Source: Acidobacteria bacterium UBA6911 (GTDB lineage Bacteria > Acidobacteriota > UBA6911). From it: a stretch of 5,871 bases of DNA. The first letter of the stretch is position 1; every line of letters starts with the position of its first letter. The stretch is taken from NCBI GenBank assembly GCA_002451015.1, contig DKBB01000038.1:1-5871 (forward strand), written 5' to 3'. Of the stretch, positions 1-5,871 are shown one piece after another. The position numbers and the translations under genes were made by a program. The notes under the pieces were generated by a model that saw only the letters and a list, made by a program, of their open reading frames with translations, made no database searches and had not been told where the DNA came from.

Positions 1-168
1 AATGAGAAAATCGATTAAATACCGAGCAGACCGGAAAAGGATTTTTCTGTAAACACCTTTTTCTCTGACGGCTGCCATCATGGACGGGACCCCATGAGCA
101 GCGCCGGAATCTATCGATTGGGCCACTATCGCGTTCCTTTTCTGAAGATCCTTTCCTACGTCGATCAT
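1..168 (-). CDS. Partial ORF at left edge, possibly N-terminus of a beta-lactamase-family serine hydrolase (maybe decayed)
   Basis: From an ATG at 168-166 the minus strand stays open for 56 codons to the window edge; an in-frame TGA lies upstream, so the ORF cannot begin earlier except at a rare start codon. The protein begins MIDVGKDLQKR and continues through SIDSGAAHGVPSMMAAVREK and GVY. This loosely resembles the opening of beta-lactamase-related serine hydrolases (PF00144), which often have a helix, then a SGxVPGV-like turn and a DGVxYE-like strand. The resemblance fades after GVY, where KILFRSARYL replaces the expected small-residue segment, so a frameshift or decay is possible. A Shine-Dalgarno-like AAGGAG at 193-188 is 19 bases from the ATG, which is long. 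The catalytic SxxK would lie outside the window. It follows the 334-residue hydrolase gene by 56 bases on the same strand. The open frame is seen directly; the family call is a weak inference. Confidence 0.35.
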   Translation of the reverse strand, partial: MIDVGKDLQKRNAIVAQSIDSGAAHGVPSMMAAVREKGVYRKILFRSARYLIDFLI

Positions 169-224
169 TTTTACGACTTTTTGGCTTCTCCTTGTTGCGA
201 GCCGAATTCATTTCCGGCAGACGT

Positions 225-1229
225 TCATTCCACAATAATCTTCCTGGCAAGCAGCCAGTCGTAAAGCCGGTCTGTCCAGGTTGCAACCGGCATTCCCGAA
301 GCGGGACCGTACGCATGGTCATACACGTGAAACTCCACCGGACGTCCGGCTTCCTTCCACAGTGCAAACAAAGCCGCACATCCATTGGTCACGTTGAAAT
401 GACCGTCCATTACGGCGATGAACAGAGGAGCTCCCTGCTGAGGCAAGGTAACATCAACCAGTGACGGACCATAGATAGTGGCCACGAAATCCGGATAAGC
501 GTCCGAGGATTCTGTCACGGCGGTCCCGATAGCAACGCCACCTCCTGCCGAGAATCCCAGAATGCCGATACGTTTTGGATCAATCCTGTACATGGCGCTG
601 TCACGTCGGAGAACGCGGATAGCCTGCTGTCCGTCTGCTATCGCCATCCGGATCACTTTGAGATGCTCCTGATTGTCCGGTGCGGGGTTGGCATTACCGT
701 TCCTTTTCAGAATTTCCCTGAACGAGAGTTCTTTTCCCATTCCCATAACCATGCCCATTTTTCTCCCCGGGGCTCCCGGCTTTGACGGACCTGAAGAACG
801 CGCGCCATCTTCGGCGGGAGGGGAGTCAGGAACGACTCTGTACCTAAGAATGAAAGCAGCAACACCTCTGGAGTTCAGCCACTCCGCGGTTCGCTCCGGC
901 TCGGCGAAACCCAGCATGCGCATGGCGCCGCCCGGACAAAGTATGATCGCCACTCCATTCGCTTCGGCCGCATCAGGCAGATAGACCGTGAGGGTGGGAG
1001 TCACAACGTTGGAATACGTCTTTGAACCGCCGGGTCCTTCAATGACCCTTTCGCTAAAGGTCCAATCCTCAGAACCGGGCGCCTTTCCGGGCCAGATAGG
1101 AAATGCGGGTTTCGTCTGGATTTCAGCGTCCTCAGCAGACGGTTGGTCTCCAGCCATTTGAGAATAAGCCGGTGACACAGCCAGAACAATAAGCATTACT
1201 AAAATAGTAGAAAACGATTTCTTTCTCAT
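225..1229 (-). CDS. Secreted alpha/beta hydrolase, acetyl-esterase/BD-FAE-like
   Basis: A 334-residue serine hydrolase, probably a periplasmic or secreted carboxylesterase. Residues 1-23 form a Sec signal peptide (MRKK, then a hydrophobic core) with likely cleavage after AYS. The mature part starts with a family-like PIWPGKAPG segment (44-52). CPGG at 98-101 occupies the oxyanion-hole position usually held by HGGG. Ser227 in GFSAG is the nucleophile, Asp275 (AVMDGHF) the likely acid and His305 (DHAYG) the likely base, so the triad seems intact. Residues ~134-190 form a long Pro/Gly/Met-rich insertion between the RYRV strand and the helix leading to the nucleophile, possibly a lid. This arrangement is typical of the esterase/lipase group that includes acetylxylan esterases and BD-FAE; the substrate is not determinable here. 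The ATG at 1229 is supported by AAGAGG eight bases upstream and by the signal peptide. It follows a transporter remnant by 4 bp. Confidence 0.93.
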   Translation of the reverse strand: MRKKSFSTILVMLIVLAVSPAYSQMAGDQPSAEDAEIQTKPAFPIWPGKAPGSEDWTFSERVIEGPGGSKTYSNVVTPTLTVYLPDAAEANGVAIILCPGGAMRMLGFAEPERTAEWLNSRGVAAFILRYRVVPDSPPAEDGARSSGPSKPGAPGRKMGMVMGMGKELSFREILKRNGNANPAPDNQEHLKVIRMAIADGQQAIRVLRRDSAMYRIDPKRIGILGFSAGGGVAIGTAVTESSDAYPDFVATIYGPSLVDVTLPQQGAPLFIAVMDGHFNVTNGCAALFALWKEAGRPVEFHVYDHAYGPASGMPVATWTDRLYDWLLARKIIVE

Positions 1230-1233
1230 ATTA

Positions 1234-1476
1234 TTAGCCTCTTAAGAATATTTCATTGCATAGATAAAATTTACACTCCCCACTTTGTATGACCGGCAGA
1301 GCCCATGAATACAGGGCCATCCCGTTCAGGTCTGCGGCGATCATGGGTGCTGCAATGTTCTGGCCAAAGGTCATTAGTAAGAATAAAAAATAAGTTAGAA
1401 AAACGGCCGTCAGGCCCAGGGTGACCGGCTTTTTCCCACCAGGCTGGTATTCAACTCCAATATTTCCTTGTCCCAT
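1234..1476 (-). pseudogene. Truncated MFS transporter, N-terminal remnant only
   Basis: An 80-codon ORF whose first ~60 residues look like the start of a major facilitator superfamily permease of the drug:proton antiporter type. It has a polar N-terminus with KK at 15-16, a first transmembrane helix at ~18-37 (VTLGL to LLMTF), and a loop with NIAAPMIAADLNG (40-52) running into ALYSWAL (54-60), where the second helix would begin. Complete members have about 400-550 residues and 12-14 helices. Here the similarity stops near base 1297 and an unrelated tail of 20 residues (PVIQSG to FLRG) leads to TAA TAA just before the next gene, as expected from an internal deletion that joined the 5' end to the hydrolase's upstream region. 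The ATG at 1476 has a poor ribosome site. A better one (AAAGGA) precedes an in-frame ATG ATG at 1504-1499, which is cut off by TAA at 1483-1481, perhaps a second lesion. It cannot encode a working transporter. Confidence 0.7.
1238..1243 (-). promoter_or_regulatory. Shine-Dalgarno AAGAGG of the 334-residue hydrolase, inside the end of the transporter remnant ORF
   Basis: The minus strand reads AAGAGG, eight bases, then ATG. The site overlaps the last sense codons of the upstream remnant ORF, which then ends with tandem TAA TAA (1236-1231) just before the start codon. This placement would let ribosomes finishing the remnant re-initiate at the hydrolase start. The spacing is seen directly; the coupling is inferred. 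Confidence 0.7.
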
Positions 1477-1616
1477 TGGTTTATCCAGATAAAAGGGGCA
1501 TCATTTCCTTTAAATCATCGGTGCATCGATATCGAGCCCGGTATGGCGCACTTGTCTTCCCGGGCCCGGCGTAAAAATCGATTATTGCAACGGAAACCAG
1601 CTAATCTGCCTGCGGA
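1477..1616. other. Intergenic gap between the CocE-like gene and the MFS remnant
   Basis: These 140 bases separate the CocE-like stop codon from the remnant ORF. They hold the mini-ORF at 1481-1504 and a GC-rich palindrome, CCGGGCCCGG, at 1560-1569. No T-run follows the palindrome on either strand, so it is not a convincing terminator. No clear -35/-10 pair could be assigned. It is the longest gap in the cluster and the most likely place for a transcription boundary. Confidence 0.5.
1481..1504 (-). other. Seven-codon ORF in frame with the MFS remnant, preceded by a good ribosome site
   Basis: The minus strand carries AAAGGA followed closely by ATG ATG and the codons for MMPLLSG, then TAA, ACC and the ATG of the MFS remnant, all in one frame. 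Two readings fit: the true start of the ancestral transporter, now separated from its body by a nonsense mutation, or a chance or leader mini-ORF. The placement of the best Shine-Dalgarno before this ATG, rather than before the one at 1476, favours the first. The bases are seen directly; the history is inferred. Confidence 0.3.
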
Positions 1617-3389
1617 TCACCGCGCTTCTATAATCGGCAATGTAAGATAGGATCTGTGTTTTGAATCGCGATATACTGTAACTTCCGGCGCAGGATCGAG
1701 CCTGGGCGTTGACCGGTCCGCGAAATGTATCACCAGCCGTAGGCGATGGCCGGCCTTGACAACCATCGAAATGGGTAATATTTCAAATACGAGTTCGGCC
1801 GGTTCGCCGGGCGCCAGCGGGACCGCGTCCGCCTCATGGAAGCGGTGCCAGGGCAACCCGAGGTTGTTGTAGGGAGGATCCTGCAGCTTTCGCAACGAGG
1901 CCCGGAGCTGCCCGTGAACGTTATAGGATGCGACGGCGCCGTCGGGCCCGACATCCTGGAGGGTGGCGATGAAGTCTCCATCCTTAGCTGTTGACGATAC
2001 CCAAAGGTTGATTGCCGGATGGCCGGTGACCTGAATATCGCTATCAAGCGGGGCGGTCTCGTACACAAGGCCCTTGGCCGTCATGGTATCGGGCGTAACA
2101 TCGTAGGCAACCGCGGTTTCGTCTTTTAGATCGACGCCCGTCGGTTCCGTAGTGCTCAGCGAACCCTCGCCCAGGTAATACCGGGTTCTTGTTTCATCGG
2201 CCAGGGGCCACTGTTCGGCTGAACGCCATTCTGATCCGGCCGGGACATTGTACGTGTAGTAATAGACGGGATCTTCATCCATGATGCCGTTATCGATATC
2301 CTTAAGCCAGTAGTCGAAGAAACGGCGCTCCTCGACCGTGATATCGAACCCGGTCCGGCTTTCCACATTCATCCAGCCGCAGTGCCCTTCGGGACCTACA
2401 ATCAGCTTTGCGGGATTGGCTACGTTGTTGAAGGTAAAAAAGGCGCCGTGCTTGGTGGGCCCTTCATCCCAGTTTGCTGCCATGTACATGGCGATGCCGG
2501 AAGCGTTGATCTCTTCCAGGTAGGTATGCGGGCTGCTTTTGATCCACCACGGTTGGGAGGTTGGATCCGTGATCGCGCCGGCAATACTGTCGCGGAAGGG
2601 TGCGTGGCCCGGGTTTTCAACCGTGCCCGCGTGCTCCGCGATGGCTTCCTTCAACTGTGACTTATCGGTATCGGCGTCCACCGGCACCGCCGCCGCATCG
2701 CGGGCTTCCCGGGACGATTTCGCCTGGGTGCGGGTGCGCTGGTCCGGCGCCATGCCGCCGGGTACGCGAAACGGGTAGACGTCGAACTCGCAGCTCATCG
2801 GGAATATCGCCTTCAAATGGGGGGGCGCCGTGGTTGCCGCCTGCAGCTGGCTGCCGCCGGTGGCCGAACAGCCCCACATGCCGATATTGCCGTTGCTCCA
2901 CGGCTGCTGCGCCAGCCATTCGGTGATATCATACGCATCCCGGCTTGCTGCCGTGATCCATTCGCCGCGGTTGTAGGCTTCGTTGTGTCCGTAGGATGCA
3001 TACAGACCGCGAAAGTCCACCGTGGCGACCACGTACCCGTATTTCACCAGCCGCCCCGCCGTCCCCGGATAACTTTCAACCGTCAGCGTCTCATTCATGG
3101 AATATCTGCGATTATAGGGCGTATGCATCCACAGGACCGGAAGGGGAGTGTCGATGACATCTCCGGTGGTTTTTTCCCTGGGACGATATATATCCATTGC
3201 CAGCTTGGTACCATCACTCACCTGGACGTACCGGGACGTCATCTCGTATTCATCGGCGTAAATCGCATCGCCATATCCGGCATATTCGCCCTGCCTGGAA
3301 ACGCGATTGTCCGCGGATTCGTCATTGTTCCCGCATGAGAGTGTAAAAACACAGAAAATCAAGATCGTCAACAAGGCATATCGTTTCAT
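1617..3389 (-). CDS. CocE/NonD-type hydrolase, predicted lipoprotein
   Basis: A 590-residue enzyme of the X-Pro dipeptidyl-peptidase S15/CocE group, which hydrolyses esters, amides or acyl-dipeptides. Residues 1-18 are a lipoprotein signal ending in FTLS before Cys19, so the protein should be membrane-anchored outside the cytoplasm; T at -3 makes the lipobox imperfect. The alpha/beta-hydrolase domain spans ~50-370: TPY with Tyr92 (the position of the oxyanion-hole tyrosine), VDFRG (124-128), QQPWSNG (161-167), nucleophile Ser175 in GCSATG, likely Asp308 in NWDEG, and His336 in GPEGH. The C-terminal ~390-590 fits the family's jelly-roll domain, including GHPAI (456-460) and RLRLVIHFAD near the end. 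Length is normal for the family. The elbow is unusual: the family normally has GxSYxG and here Ala replaces Tyr. The ATG at 3389 has AAGGA nine bases upstream. It lies 66 bp after the 307-residue hydrolase. The family is firm; the substrate is unknown. Confidence 0.93.
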   Translation of the reverse strand: MKRYALLTILIFCVFTLSCGNNDESADNRVSRQGEYAGYGDAIYADEYEMTSRYVQVSDGTKLAMDIYRPREKTTGDVIDTPLPVLWMHTPYNRRYSMNETLTVESYPGTAGRLVKYGYVVATVDFRGLYASYGHNEAYNRGEWITAASRDAYDITEWLAQQPWSNGNIGMWGCSATGGSQLQAATTAPPHLKAIFPMSCEFDVYPFRVPGGMAPDQRTRTQAKSSREARDAAAVPVDADTDKSQLKEAIAEHAGTVENPGHAPFRDSIAGAITDPTSQPWWIKSSPHTYLEEINASGIAMYMAANWDEGPTKHGAFFTFNNVANPAKLIVGPEGHCGWMNVESRTGFDITVEERRFFDYWLKDIDNGIMDEDPVYYYTYNVPAGSEWRSAEQWPLADETRTRYYLGEGSLSTTEPTGVDLKDETAVAYDVTPDTMTAKGLVYETAPLDSDIQVTGHPAINLWVSSTAKDGDFIATLQDVGPDGAVASYNVHGQLRASLRKLQDPPYNNLGLPWHRFHEADAVPLAPGEPAELVFEILPISMVVKAGHRLRLVIHFADRSTPRLDPAPEVTVYRDSKHRSYLTLPIIEAR

Positions 3390-3455
3390 TGTACCGTTTC
3401 CTTTTTTGATGATTAATAATTTGGCAAACGTTCTACCGCTCTCACTTCGTCCGGA

Positions 3456-4379
3456 TCAGGGACCGGCGAACCTTTCGACGGTCCAGCGTTTATCGCGACA
3501 CAAATCGCAATCCTCTCCGAGAAACCAACCGCCCGCCTCCTTATCCCCTTTCAGCTGCCAGTCGAGCCAGTGAACGGCCACCTCGGCCCAGTCGCCGCCA
3601 TCCGGCGCCGAAAATGTGCCTCCGTGACCAACCGGCAACCACCCGAAAAAGACCGGCACATGTTTGATACGCGAGACATCGTCGCTGGCATTGGGATGAG
3701 CGATATCGGTTGGTCCCCCCGTGAAGTAGGCAATCGGGCCATGCAGGTTGGCCAGTTCGTCCTTACTCACCTTGATTTTGCTGCGGCCGCCGGGCTGGTT
3801 GTAGACTCCGCTGTCGAAAATGATAGAAGTCGAGATGCGGGGATCGGCGGAAATCTTTATGGCCTGCAAACCGCCGCAACTGTGACCGGCAACAGCGATG
3901 CGGCGGGTGTCGATATGCCCGTACAGATCATCGACAGGATCCGCTGTGCGACCGGCCGCCCAGGTCATGGCCTGACTCATCTGCTCAACATCGGTGGCGT
4001 CTTTTTCCCGACTGGCAGGGTCATTGCGCGGGGGTTGTCTCCATGCATAACCCAGCGAAATTACGATGTAGCCATGGGAGGCGATGTCACGCAGGAACTT
4101 GTCGTGTGACAGGCCATAATCGCTGCAGCCCCCGTTGCCCCAGATCAGCAGGGGCAGGGGCTCGACCGGCAACGTTACGGAACGATAGAGAGTATGAGTA
4201 CGCAAATCCGCCCGTGACTGCGCCACCGCCGTCCGGTCACCGCGTCCTCCCTGTTCACCGATAAAACCCGGTGCCGGAGCCGCATTATCCGCCGCTATGG
4301 CAGTGCCGGTGACGGCAATGCCCGCACTGAACAGATACAGCAGACCGGCTAACAAACGGGCTGTGCATATTTTTCGCAT
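3456..4379 (-). CDS. Secreted alpha/beta hydrolase with C-terminal CxxC motif
   Basis: A 307-residue hydrolase related to the dienelactone-hydrolase/chlorophyllase/PET-hydrolase-like part of the alpha/beta fold. Residues 1-30 form a signal peptide with cleavage near TAIAA, so it acts in the periplasm or outside. WGNGGC (80-85) is the probable oxyanion-hole loop. Ser167 in GHSCGG is the nucleophile, Asp225 in GGPTDIAH the likely acid and His252 in VGHGG the likely base. The C-terminal HWLDWQLKGD (270-279) is followed by a tail with CDLC (291-294) and RWTV. Four cysteines in the mature part (85, 168, 291, 294) could form disulfides after export. The ATG at 4379 follows GGAGG with a four-base spacer. 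It starts 23 bp after the beta-helix gene and precedes the CocE-like gene by 66 bp, consistent with co-transcription. The hydrolase call is firm; ester or polyester cleavage is inferred and no substrate is assigned. Confidence 0.92.
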   Translation of the reverse strand: MRKICTARLLAGLLYLFSAGIAVTGTAIAADNAAPAPGFIGEQGGRGDRTAVAQSRADLRTHTLYRSVTLPVEPLPLLIWGNGGCSDYGLSHDKFLRDIASHGYIVISLGYAWRQPPRNDPASREKDATDVEQMSQAMTWAAGRTADPVDDLYGHIDTRRIAVAGHSCGGLQAIKISADPRISTSIIFDSGVYNQPGGRSKIKVSKDELANLHGPIAYFTGGPTDIAHPNASDDVSRIKHVPVFFGWLPVGHGGTFSAPDGGDWAEVAVHWLDWQLKGDKEAGGWFLGEDCDLCRDKRWTVERFAGP

Positions 4380-4394
4380 AATGCCTCCATAAGA

Positions 4395-4402
4395 ACGTTC
4401 AG
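4395..4402. other. Short junction without terminator between beta-helix and hydrolase genes
   Basis: Only 23 bases (4380-4402) separate the two genes, and they contain the ribosome site GGAGG of the downstream gene but no hairpin with a T-run. This supports read-through transcription from the beta-helix gene into the hydrolase gene. Confidence 0.5.
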
Positions 4403-5871
4403 TTAATGGGGTTCCCGCGGGCCGTAGTGCGGGACAGCTTGGCCGTATTCGTAGGCCCCCAAATCCGGCAACCGACTACGGTAGCCGTCGTTAATATTGG
4501 GCAATATCATCCCGACGTCGATAGCTTTCGAGCCGGCACGCAAGCGAAAGTCCGAATCCTGTGGATCATAAAGCCTGCCGGGACTTTCTGTTGTCAGCGC
4601 GGGAACATTCTCAAAAATGTCGTAGTCCACCAACACACTGTGAATATCCTGACCGGTGGCTTGACTGTATTCCGACAGGCTCCGGAAACTCCTGTCGATG
4701 CGCTTCCCGGTGAAATCCGCCTGTTCCTCAAAAGGCGGCGATTTCCATATGAAGGAAACCTCTGCATCCGGGTTCGGGCGGAAACCGTTGTAATCCGAAC
4801 TGGAATAATTTGTAGCGGTTTCCACGCTGAACACTTCCGGTGCGGCGCCCTGGCCGAGAATCAGATTGTTGCGATAGTGCAGATTGGAAGCCTGGCCCAT
4901 GGAAAGCACTTCAGAAGTAAGGGTGTTGTGGTAGACAAGAACGCCTGCACTGTTGGCGGTGAATTTAACCGACCCGCCCTCCGGAGCGTGATACACGATG
5001 TTGCGGATAAAATAGGCAGGCCCCCCGAGGATGGGCTGCGTACTCAGGGAACGGTGCGCTTGATTAAAGCAGCGATTGCGCAGGATGCGGATATTGTGCA
5101 TGGCGCCGTCGGCCTCGATGCAATTGTCATCCACATTGGTAATGTCGTTGTTGTAGATGTCGATGGATACCGGCATCCGTTCGCGAATCGGCTCCGGATT
5201 TCCGTCCGGCTCGCCGTACGTTGCATGATCAATGCCATCGTGAAAGTTCGCAACATGGTTATAGGCGATAACATGGCCGGAACCGTAAACTTTCACAGCC
5301 AGCTCTGAAATCACCGGTGTGGGATAGCCGGGGGTTCCCTGCCACACCCGCCCGATCCAACCTTCCAATCGTTCGGGATGACTCTTGCCGATAAAGGTAT
5401 TGTCCGCGATGTAAAAGTTCTTCGAGCCGGACCAGTCGGTATAGATGCCGCGCCCGATATTTTCCAAACGGCAATTCTTGACGGTTAAGCCCACAGCGCC
5501 CGTAACACCCTTGTGGCCCGCCTGGAAGGCCACCTCGGTATTGCGGATGGTAAGACCTTCGAAATAGAGATAATCGGATCCCATCACGTCAAAGAGAATA
5601 TGATTATCATTCCCGTCAAAAATCACTTCGCCGTCACCGGCCGCTACAATGGCGATGGGTTTCCCGGCCGTTCCGCTCTGGCGGAAGCGATAGGTGCCGT
5701 CAAACAGCAAACCCAGCTGGTTTGCATAGCGATAGCGGTCTTCCCTGTACAGACCGGCATGAACCAGGATCGTATCGCCGGGCTGCACCCTGGGCGGGTA
5801 GGCGTTGAACCAGTCCGCGCCGTTTGCCCTGGTATAAAATGCCGCCAAAAGACCCGTGAATGAAGGCTCCT
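4403..5871 (-). CDS. Right-handed parallel beta-helix repeat protein, N-terminus beyond window
   Basis: The frame is open from the right edge to the stop at 4403. A TTG at 5848 could be taken as a start, but seven codons upstream of it (EPSFTGL) are open too and fit the family pattern, so I treat the gene as partial. Numbering from that TTG as residue 1: QPGDTILVHAGLY (22-34) is the entry strand typical of DUF1565-like and pectate-lyase-like helices. Successive coils follow at ~86-108 (YLYFEGLTIRN), 118-155 (LTVKNCRLEN, FYIADNTF), 182-212 (HVIAYNHVANFHDGID), 226-262 (IDIYNNDITN, IRILRNRCFN) and 276-332 (FIRNIVYH, LVYHNTL, YRNNLI). The end carries DFRLRAGSKAIDVG (433-446) and PDLGAYEYG (461-469), a usual closing segment. 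Such proteins bind or cleave polysaccharides (lyases, hydrolases, epimerases) or act as surface structures. Acidic clusters DGID (204-207) and DDN (240-242) might bind a metal or substrate, but no catalytic family can be assigned. It is probably exported; its signal peptide would lie outside the window. Confidence 0.9.
   Translation of the reverse strand, partial: EPSFTGLLAAFYTRANGADWFNAYPPRVQPGDTILVHAGLYREDRYRYANQLGLLFDGTYRFRQSGTAGKPIAIVAAGDGEVIFDGNDNHILFDVMGSDYLYFEGLTIRNTEVAFQAGHKGVTGAVGLTVKNCRLENIGRGIYTDWSGSKNFYIADNTFIGKSHPERLEGWIGRVWQGTPGYPTPVISELAVKVYGSGHVIAYNHVANFHDGIDHATYGEPDGNPEPIRERMPVSIDIYNNDITNVDDNCIEADGAMHNIRILRNRCFNQAHRSLSTQPILGGPAYFIRNIVYHAPEGGSVKFTANSAGVLVYHNTLTSEVLSMGQASNLHYRNNLILGQGAAPEVFSVETATNYSSSDYNGFRPNPDAEVSFIWKSPPFEEQADFTGKRIDRSFRSLSEYSQATGQDIHSVLVDYDIFENVPALTTESPGRLYDPQDSDFRLRAGSKAIDVGMILPNINDGYRSRLPDLGAYEYGQAVPHYGPREPH

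Noticed and set aside
201..218. Small inverted repeat (GCCG...CGGC) after the stop of the 334-residue hydrolase as a terminator
   Set aside because: The stem is only about six pairs including a wobble, and no T-run follows on the minus strand.
1491..1515. AAAGG...CCTTT inverted repeat as a ribosome-site-hiding hairpin upstream of the MFS remnant
   Set aside because: The stem is only five pairs, mostly A-T, too weak to claim regulation without further support.
1560..1569. Palindrome CCGGGCCCGG as a terminator or operator
   Set aside because: It has no loop and no T-run on either strand, and it occurs only once; a GC-rich chance palindrome is the simpler explanation.
2817..3338. A 173-codon open frame on the plus strand opposite the CocE-like gene
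   Set aside because: It is antisense to a strongly conserved catalytic region and its low-complexity, Arg/Gly/Pro-rich product looks like a codon-bias shadow.
4406..5308. A 300-codon open frame on the plus strand opposite the beta-helix gene
   Set aside because: It lies wholly antisense to a gene with clear repeat structure, shows no recognisable domain, and has no convincing ribosome site; long antisense frames are common in GC-rich genes.
5848..5848. TTG at 5848 as the true start of the beta-helix protein
   Set aside because: The frame is open upstream to the window edge, there is no signal peptide after this TTG, and a start here would cut into the first coil; the real start is more likely outside the window.

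Overview
The window reads as part of a bacterial genome of moderate to high GC. It is almost certainly Gram-negative, because every complete enzyme carries an export signal and one has a lipoprotein signal. The protein types (exported alpha/beta hydrolases, a CocE/NonD-type lipoprotein, a large right-handed beta-helix protein) fit environmental heterotrophs such as marine or soil Proteobacteria. I cannot name a genus from the sequence alone, and I see no RNA gene, CRISPR array, insertion sequence or phage gene.

All credible genes lie on the minus strand, so transcription runs from right to left. In that order they are: (1) a right-handed parallel beta-helix protein whose N-terminus lies beyond the right edge (4403-5871); (2) 23 bp later, a secreted alpha/beta hydrolase with a C-terminal CxxC motif (3456-4379); (3) 66 bp later, a CocE/NonD-type (X-Pro dipeptidyl-peptidase-like) lipoprotein hydrolase (1617-3389); (4) a 140 bp gap; (5) a broken MFS transporter gene with only its first ~60 codons left (1234-1476); (6) 4 bp later, a second secreted alpha/beta hydrolase of the acetyl-esterase/BD-FAE type (225-1229); (7) a weak, possibly degenerate ORF running off the left edge (1-168).

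Short spacing and shared strand suggest that genes 1-3 form an operon. Gene 6 may be separately expressed, or translationally coupled to the transporter remnant whose last codons contain its ribosome binding site. The likely common theme is extracytoplasmic hydrolysis of ester-bearing or polymeric substrates: three unrelated serine hydrolases and a carbohydrate-active-like beta-helix protein, all predicted or likely to be exported. The substrate cannot be read from the sequence. The most notable signals are the decayed transporter wedged between the hydrolases, the non-canonical nucleophile elbow of the CocE-like enzyme, and the concentration of exported esterase-like enzymes. I found no clear evidence of a wholly new kind of system.
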